Of a stretch of 10,729 bases of DNA, positions 7,267-10,729 are shown piece by piece. Location of the stretch: NCBI GenBank assembly GCA_023436075.1, contig JAEZKS010000017.1:1-10729 (forward strand), in the 5' to 3' direction. The notes below the pieces were generated by a model that saw only the letters and a list, made by a program, of their open reading frames with translations, ran no database searches and was not told the DNA's origin. This DNA is from Methanobacteriota archaeon. Lineage in GTDB: Archaea; Halobacteriota; Methanocellia; Methanocellales; Methanocellaceae. Positions within the stretch are counted from its first letter, which is position 1; each line of letters begins with the position of its first letter. A program made the position numbers and the translations under genes.

Positions 7267-7688
7267 CTCGTCACCTTCTTGTAGTCGACGTGCTTCAGGT
7301 GCAGAAACTTTAAAACGGGAAGCAGCGGATGGGTCCTCATCGGCATTATATCGCCACCATGCCAGTACAGGCAGCTAAACATCGTCACGTTGCCCCACCG
7401 ATCGCGCAGCATCTCCTGGGCAGCGCTGTTGATGTGCTCTATCGCCCGCTCGCTCATGTCATAGACCAGGCCTTCCGCTATGTCGTCAGATCGCTCGTAA
7501 ATGTAGTCTCCGGTATTTGTCATAAGATCGCCAGACACGTCCATATCAAGCACAGCCATGATCCACGTGTACCTATCTCCACTGAAGATCGCCACATGGC
7601 CATACCAGATATCCCCGTCATTGCACTTCACCAGCGCATAGCGCCAGAGCGTCACCGCGTCTTCCGGTCTCATTATCCGTGTTTCCAT
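7263..7688 (-). CDS. Uncharacterised acidic protein, first gene of the small operon
   Basis: A 141-residue soluble protein of unknown function. It has alternating hydrophobic and aromatic segments that suggest a beta-rich N-terminal half (WRYALVKCNDGDIWYGHVAI region, 15-34; YTWIMAVLDMD, 40-50), an acidic middle and a helical stretch (about 78-98), ending with histidine- and lysine-rich residues (HLKHVDYKK, 130-138). Cysteines are at 22 and 106. I see no catalytic signature. The ATG at 7686-7688 is preferred over an ATG 33 bases upstream because GGAGGAGG sits 8 bases before it. Its stop overlaps the next gene's ATG by ATGA. No strong TATA box is evident upstream; CATATC at about 7737-7743 is a weak candidate. 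The upstream side faces the long structured non-coding stretch. Confidence 0.75.
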   Translation of the reverse strand: METRIMRPEDAVTLWRYALVKCNDGDIWYGHVAIFSGDRYTWIMAVLDMDVSGDLMTNTGDYIYERSDDIAEGLVYDMSERAIEHINSAAQEMLRDRWGNVTMFSCLYWHGGDIMPMRTHPLLPVLKFLHLKHVDYKKVTR

Positions 7689-7695
7689 CGTTATC

Positions 7696-7703
7696 GCCTC
7701 CTC
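7696..7703 (-). promoter_or_regulatory. Strong ribosome binding site of the small operon
   Basis: The minus strand reads GGAGGAGG about 8 bases before the ATG at 7688. It decides the start of the first operon gene. Confidence 0.65.
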
Positions 7704-7997
7704 CTGTTGAAAGTACGCCATACGCTTGTCGCTCGCGATATGTCGGTGGTGATGTCACAATGCACCGCTTAGCCGCCAGTGTCATAAGACGTCCTTCCAG
7801 GTCTTGTATTTGCCAAATTCATTGATCTTGACTTATCCGATCACACTGCCTTCAGCTGATCGCACCATAGTACATGCCGTCTGCACATCTGACTGACGGC
7901 GCTCCATGTCCCGGCTACGTCGTACCGGTCAGTTGAGATGGACAGACTCCTGGCGGTCAAAAACCACCAGTCTAAGCCATAGCTCTATAAACATGGT

Positions 7998-8121
7998 GAC
8001 ACAACCCCGGCCATTTCATGGCCGTTGGCCTTGCTGTGTCCTGTACTTACAAAATAGCTGCCCGACATTTAAGCCGGGCGATATGTGTCGGGGGCCTTAA
8101 CAGGCGCAAGGGCCTTGCGCC
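7998..8121. ncRNA. Candidate structured RNA: three consecutive hairpins
   Basis: Hairpin 1 has an outer stem GACACA/TGTGTC (7998-8003 with 8035-8040) and an inner stem CGGCCAT/ATGGCCG (8008-8014 with 8018-8024) closing a TTC loop. Hairpin 2 pairs CCCGACA with TGTCGGG (8061-8067 with 8086-8092). Hairpin 3 is a perfect 8-bp GGCGCAAG/CTTGCGCC with a GGC loop (8103-8121). A plus-strand TATA-like word (CTATAAAC) lies at about 7984-7991, but it is too close for a transcript that includes hairpin 1, so strand and ends are undetermined. Confidence 0.35.
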
Positions 8122-8362
8122 GTGCAATCTGGTTTATAGCATTCTCAGATATACAACTCATGACGAGGCACTGAATCTTAAGCTCCAGGTCTGTCAGATA
8201 TTGCGTCATTTATATTCCCCGCTTTTCCATTGCCTTTAGCCTGCATGGGTCTTGTTGGCCAGTCATTGCCTGCGCCGCAGCTTCCGGGGCGTCGCAAATT
8301 CCCGGCGGCGACTGGCATTTACCCAACGGCGGACAACGGCAAATCAAACATATAGCTTGCTT

Positions 8363-8372
8363 ACTATATATG
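8363..8372. promoter_or_regulatory. TATA-like element within a dyad, possibly bidirectional
   Basis: ACTATATATG on the plus strand is mirrored by CATATAG at 8349-8355, giving TATA-like words in both directions. A plus-strand transcript starting some 25 bases downstream (about 8395) would contain the folded segment at 8424-8552. Confidence 0.3.
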
Positions 8373-8423
8373 AATTTTGGCGCCGGTCTGGAAATCAGCG
8401 TATATCTTATTATCTACGTGCGT

Positions 8424-8552
8424 CCTGCAGTCTCGTGCACGATTGCACGCAGGCATGCGAAGATAGCCCGATCTAATATTCGTTATGGCTTAGAAAATAC
8501 GGCGGGCTAACGAATATGTTTGGCGCCCGGGCGCATGGGTCGTTACGCCCGG
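8424..8552. ncRNA. Candidate structured RNA with pseudoknot-like pairing
   Basis: CGTGCA/TGCACG (8434-8439 with 8444-8449, loop CGAT) sits inside CCTG/CAGG (8424-8427 with 8450-8453). TAGCCCG at 8464-8470 pairs with CGGGCTA at 8503-8509, and ATATTCGTTA at 8476-8485 pairs with TAACGAATAT at 8508-8517. The two stems interleave, giving a pseudoknot order except for a 2-base overlap, or else exclude each other like a switch. A third stem CCGGGCG/CGCCCGG (8527-8533 with 8546-8552) follows, on top of the perfect 12-base palindrome at 8523-8534. Function and strand are unknown. Confidence 0.35.
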
Positions 8553-8586
8553 AGACGCTGTGACCAGGATTGGTAGTGCCTGTACT

Positions 8587-9015
8587 TCAAAGGACGACTT
8601 TGCCTTCTTCCGCGTGGCCGCCGGAGAGCATGGTGCTCGGGTCCACGTTGAACATTTCCTTGAAGGCGTTGGGGTTGAACCGCAGCTTGAGCTTCGGCCT
8701 GCCCGGGCCCTTGTTGTGCATGGACTCGGTGTAGATGAGGCCGGCTCTCCGCATCTCGTAAATCCTGCGCGAGAACGTCTCGACGCTCGCGATGCCCAGC
8801 TTGAGGCCGTACTCGCGGAGGTCCTTGTACATGATGTTGCTGTTCGCGCAAGCGAGAATAAAGACCGATGTCGAGTCCCTGAAGGTATTCTTGATCGCGC
8901 TGAATCTGGGCTGGTTCACCTGGTTCATCATATTCACGAAGTCGCTGGCAATGTCATCGCCACACAACTTCCTGATATTGTCTACCAATTCCTGAGAAGT
9001 GGAAATTCTCGTCAT
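8587..9015 (-). CDS. Winged-helix DNA-binding regulator, uncharacterised
   Basis: A 142-residue protein. The helix-turn-helix is at about residues 62-94 (MYKDLREYGLKLGIASVETF, then a recognition-helix-like SRRIYEMRRAGLI). A basic wing follows with NKGPGRPKLKLRF (101-113), the GxGRPxxxY/L type of wing seen in archaeal and bacterial winged-helix repressors. The N-terminal 50 residues look helical and may dimerise. Cysteines at 18 and 56 are the only ones. The family is not recognised beyond the fold. The ATG at 9013-9015 is preceded by an A+T-rich promoter (AATATTTAAATTT on the minus strand at 9038-9050) and a modest AGGAT ribosome-site candidate. It is divergent from the thioredoxin-fold gene across a 241-base gap, which suggests, but does not prove, that it controls that gene or itself. 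Confidence 0.8.
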   Translation of the reverse strand: MTRISTSQELVDNIRKLCGDDIASDFVNMMNQVNQPRFSAIKNTFRDSTSVFILACANSNIMYKDLREYGLKLGIASVETFSRRIYEMRRAGLIYTESMHNKGPGRPKLKLRFNPNAFKEMFNVDPSTMLSGGHAEEGKVVL

Positions 9016-9256
9016 AGTAGATTATCCTGATTTTTTCAAATTTAAATATTACGGTAAAAACAATATAATTCAAAGAAATTCGTATTTTAATAAAAGAAAT
9101 CGCATTTATATACAATTAAAAATATATAAAGCTTCCATCGGTCGCTTATAAAAATATAAGTCGGAACACTTGCTTTTTCCTAAGCCGGTCATTTTATCTC
9201 TGAAAGCAGACAGAAAAATTATATATCATAGGACCAGCATACAACATGAGTTTAAA
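9016..9256. promoter_or_regulatory. Divergent A+T-rich promoter region with palindrome
   Basis: This gap separates the regulator from the thioredoxin-fold gene. TATA-like words include TTTATATAC (about 9104-9112, with TGTATATAAA on the other strand), AAAATATATAAAG (about 9119-9131) and AATTATATA (9218-9226) on the plus strand, and the regulator's own box at 9038-9050. The perfect palindrome CTTATA-AAAA-TATAAG (9145-9160) is a plausible operator. A six-codon frame (9246-9266) begins at an ATG 11 bases before the chosen start of the next gene and overlaps it. Confidence 0.5.
9218..9226 (+). promoter_or_regulatory. TATA box of the thioredoxin-fold gene
   Basis: AATTATATA preceded by the purine-rich, BRE-like AGAAAA. 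It lies about 30 bases before the ATG at 9257, predicting a leader of only about ten bases. Stronger-looking TATA words further upstream could drive longer transcripts. Confidence 0.5.
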
Positions 9257-9613
9257 ATGCCGCTAGACGTCAAGCTGTTCGGATATTACCCCGGAGCGAA
9301 CTGCCCCGCGTGCAACAAGTTCCATGACTGCGGGGGCAAGGCACACCAGTGGGATTTCGAGTCGATCAAGGGACAGCTCATCGATCGCTTCGGCGATCAG
9401 GTACAGGTGTCGCTGATCAACGTATTCGCCGGGGAAGCGAAGAAGTACCCGAAGATCGCGGAGCACATCAAGATATACGGGCTCCGCATACCGATCCTGG
9501 CGCTGGAGGACGAGATCATCGTCTGCGGCGGAGAGGCATCGGACGATAACGTCATCAAGATCGTCGACTTTGCGCTCTCCGAGAAGGCGAAGGAAGAGGC
9601 TACCGCACATTAA
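9257..9613 (+). CDS. Thioredoxin-fold protein with CPAC active-site motif
   Basis: A 118-residue cytoplasmic protein with a likely role in thiol-disulfide exchange. The first strand VKLFGYY (5-11) leads to the redox motif C16-P-A-C19, as in thioredoxin and glutaredoxin-like proteins. A helix (about 33-45), a strand VQVSLINVF (49-57), a helix and then IP at 78-79 (the cis-proline position) and the strand pair ILALEDEIIVCGG (80-92) complete the fold. The pattern recalls the YuzD/glutaredoxin-like group rather than classical thioredoxin. Extra cysteines at 25 and 90 are unusual and might form a second pair or bind metal; this is inference. The ATG at 9257 is chosen because the fold begins at once and a TATA box lies about 30 bases upstream; a TTG 87 bases earlier adds unlike residues. 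It is divergent from the winged-helix regulator and followed by the inverted-repeat element. Confidence 0.85.
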   Translation: MPLDVKLFGYYPGANCPACNKFHDCGGKAHQWDFESIKGQLIDRFGDQVQVSLINVFAGEAKKYPKIAEHIKIYGLRIPILALEDEIIVCGGEASDDNVIKIVDFALSEKAKEEATAH

Positions 9614-9633
9614 TCGCGCAGCCGCTCCACCGA

Positions 9634-10045
9634 GGCTCCTGTCGTTTCAACACGAAAACACTAAACGTTTTTTATATTTCACAAAATCATGAAGGTCACG
9701 AACACCACGAATTTAAATTCACTAAGGTCACGAATACCTCTAAGCTTAAAACACTAATAAGGTCACTAAAACCACTAAACCACCAACGATGTCACCCTTT
9801 CGTCAGGGCCGTCTAGAACTGGTATCTCTATAGCTTATATGACAACCGCACACTTGGGCCGGAGTTGGTGCTTTCGTGCCCTTCGTGCCCTTATTCGTGT
9901 TTTAGACTTGGTGGCATTCGTGACCTTAGTGACCTTGAATTCGTGTTTTAGTGCCTTTCGTGCTTTAACCGTGCCCTTAGTGCCCTTAGTGCCTTTAGTG
10001 GAAATAAAAAACGTTTAGTGTTTTCGTGTTAAAACGACATGAGCC
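9634..10045. repeat. 412-bp inverted-repeat element with degenerate internal repeats
   Basis: The terminal arms 9634-9675 and 10004-10045 are reverse complements at 40 of 42 positions, including an uninterrupted 27-base match. Inside, each half holds short tandem units (variants of AAGGTCACGAA on the left and CCTTAGTGC or CCCTTCGTG on the right), and the halves complement each other; for example 9720-9735 pairs perfectly with 9916-9931. The centre (about 9790-9870) is unique sequence. No open frame, transposase or clear target-site duplication is seen. A transcript would fold into one long hairpin. The T6 run at 9668-9673 may terminate the thioredoxin-fold gene. It could be a MITE-like element or an amplified intergenic repeat. 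Confidence 0.75.
9666..9675 (+). terminator. Possible T-rich terminator of the thioredoxin-fold gene
   Basis: CGTTTTTTAT lies 53 bases after the stop codon at 9613, inside the left terminal arm of the inverted element. A run of six T is a plausible archaeal termination signal; because the arm is mirrored, the same signal exists on the minus strand at 10004-10013. Confidence 0.35.
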
Positions 10046-10073
10046 CAAACAGCATGGCCTTCCAGTACCCGGA

Positions 10074-10086
10074 AAGGGTAAATAGT
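10074..10086 (+). promoter_or_regulatory. Possible TATA/BRE promoter of the MBL-fold gene
   Basis: AAAGGGTAAATAG has a TATA-like core preceded by a purine-rich stretch. The predicted transcription start about 25 bases downstream coincides with the ATG at 10110, which has no Shine-Dalgarno sequence, so the gene may be leaderless. A second TATA-like word (CTATTATAG, 10091-10099) would fit a start at the ATG of 10137 instead. Confidence 0.35.
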
Positions 10087-10109
10087 ATCACTATTATAGC
10101 ATCTTCCGG

Positions 10110-10729
10110 ATGGACGGGACCAGGACACTGGCTGACATGGGCTTTTCCCCTGTGCGCCACAGGACCAGCGGCGGCAACTTCAAGCCCCACTTTTCGCTGA
10201 CCTTCAGCAGCGGCGGCGAGCGCCGGACTTTCGGCGTCGACACCACGCGGAACGGAAGGAAGGACGACCAGTATTTCCTGATCACCCACGCCCACACCGA
10301 TCACTATGGCAAGTCCGCCATGCTGTCCGAGCGGGCCATCGCCTCGGACAAGACGGCGGTGACGCTGGAGATGCGTCACGACCAGCACTTCAAGGGCCGG
10401 AAGTTCAAAGTCGGCGAGACCATCGACATCGACGGCGTGCAGGTACGGACTTACCACACGCAGCACTCGATCGGCGCCACGGCCTTCTTCTGGGAGAACG
10501 ACCAGGGCGTCAAAGTCCTGGTCACAGGCGACGTCAAGGACTTCGGCGGGCTGCCGAAGTGTGATCTCCTTATCACTGAGGCGACTTACGGTGACCCGAA
10601 GGACCCGGGCTGCATTTTCAAGGACGACCACGACGCCTTCGAGGCTGCCCTCGGCCATCGCCAGGTAGGCTTCGGGGCCTATGCGTTCGGCAAGGCGCAG
10701 CGCGCTGTCTCCATGGCGCGGGCGTTCGG
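10110..10729 (+). CDS. Metallo-beta-lactamase-fold protein, SNM1/YSH1-like putative nuclease (3' end cut off)
   Basis: The first 206 residues are present; the frame stays open to the window edge. The MBL metal-binding motif H60-A-H62-T-D64-H65 (in THAHTDHYGKS) is intact, followed by H119 (QHSIGATAFF) and D141 (VTGDVKDF), all in the order expected for a dinuclear zinc centre. The later FGAYAFGKAQRA (188-199) resembles the segment after the core in SNM1/PSO2 and COG1236-type nucleases that act on DNA or RNA (family knowledge). Substrate and pathway are not determined. I chose the ATG at 10110-10112; another in frame at 10137 would remove nine residues. An in-frame stop at 10083-10085 limits extension upstream. 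A minus-strand frame covering the same DNA (10029-10658) has no protein character and is an artefact of G+C-rich codons. Confidence 0.85.
   Translation, partial: MDGTRTLADMGFSPVRHRTSGGNFKPHFSLTFSSGGERRTFGVDTTRNGRKDDQYFLITHAHTDHYGKSAMLSERAIASDKTAVTLEMRHDQHFKGRKFKVGETIDIDGVQVRTYHTQHSIGATAFFWENDQGVKVLVTGDVKDFGGLPKCDLLITEATYGDPKDPGCIFKDDHDAFEAALGHRQVGFGAYAFGKAQRAVSMARAF

Larger units (their letters stand above)
7722..8586. other. Long non-coding stretch rich in inverted repeats
   Basis: About 865 bases without a convincing gene; the short open frames here have no recognisable protein pattern or ribosome site. Perfect or near-perfect inverted repeats are dense: 7876-7881/7895-7900; 7950-7957/7963-7970 (one mismatch); 7998-8003/8035-8040 enclosing 8008-8014/8018-8024; 8061-8067/8086-8092; 8103-8110/8114-8121; 8160-8165/8204-8209; 8434-8439/8444-8449; 8476-8485/8508-8517; and 8527-8533/8546-8552. 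I found no tRNA and no convincing C/D-box signature. The stretch could hold one or more structured RNAs, a long operon leader, or decayed DNA. Which strand is transcribed is not visible. Confidence 0.5.

Noticed and set aside
7744..7860. Possible C/D-box guide RNA (GTGATGT near 7748, CTGA near 7855)
   Set aside because: The C-box is imperfect, the boxes are too far apart, and no internal C'/D' pair is seen.
7906..8476. Three short plus-strand open frames
   Set aside because: They have no ribosome site, no conserved protein pattern and run through strong hairpins, so coding is not supported.
9880..10003. CRISPR-like repeat array
   Set aside because: The units are only about 9-11 bases, degenerate and contiguous, with no unique spacers of regular length and no cas gene nearby.
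10029..10658. Long minus-strand open frame of 209 codons
   Set aside because: It lies opposite the MBL-fold gene, whose plus-strand translation carries intact HxHxDH and other family motifs; the minus-strand product has no recognisable pattern.

Overview
The window most likely comes from a euryarchaeal methanogen, with Methanocella or a close relative as my best guess from gene content; this is not proven. The evidence is a Hef helicase-nuclease (a euryarchaeal FANCM/XPF relative), an archaeal/eukaryotic-type glycyl-tRNA synthetase, TATA-box promoters with no bacterial -35/-10 pattern, a mix of apparently leaderless genes and genes with GGAGGTGA-like ribosome binding sites, and moderate to high G+C in coding DNA with A+T-rich promoters.

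Layout. Positions 1-129 hold a 9-base-periodic degenerate repeat. From 130 to 7688 every gene lies on the minus strand. In transcription order these are: a tight operon of four small uncharacterised genes (7688 to 5901), encoding an acidic unknown protein, a four-cysteine protein and two tandem paralogues with a PH/GRAM-like core; then glyS (5802-4063) from its own promoter, with a SEC59/DGK1-like membrane kinase 7 bases behind it (4055-3408); then a SAM-dependent methyltransferase (3376-2612); then hef (2547-130). The last two have TATA boxes about 25 bases before their start codons and look leaderless or nearly so.

Positions 7689-8586 are a long stretch without a convincing gene, but rich in perfect short hairpins and one pseudoknot-like arrangement. 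They could hold one or more structured RNAs. Next comes a small winged-helix regulator (minus, 9015-8587), transcribed away from a thioredoxin-fold CPAC protein (plus, 9257-9613). The A+T-rich region between them contains a palindrome and several TATA boxes. Positions 9634-10045 form a 412-bp inverted-repeat element: 42-bp terminal arms (40 of 42 paired) enclose degenerate short tandem repeats whose two halves are also complementary. The window ends inside a plus-strand metallo-beta-lactamase-fold protein of the SNM1/YSH1 nuclease-like group (from 10110).

How the parts relate. Hef handles stalled replication forks, and the MBL-fold protein may also be a nuclease, but they lie far apart and nothing shows a joint system. 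GlyS and the membrane kinase are probably co-transcribed for historical rather than functional reasons. The least explained parts are the four-gene operon (with an apparent N-terminal frameshift in its last gene), the structured non-coding stretch and the inverted-repeat element.
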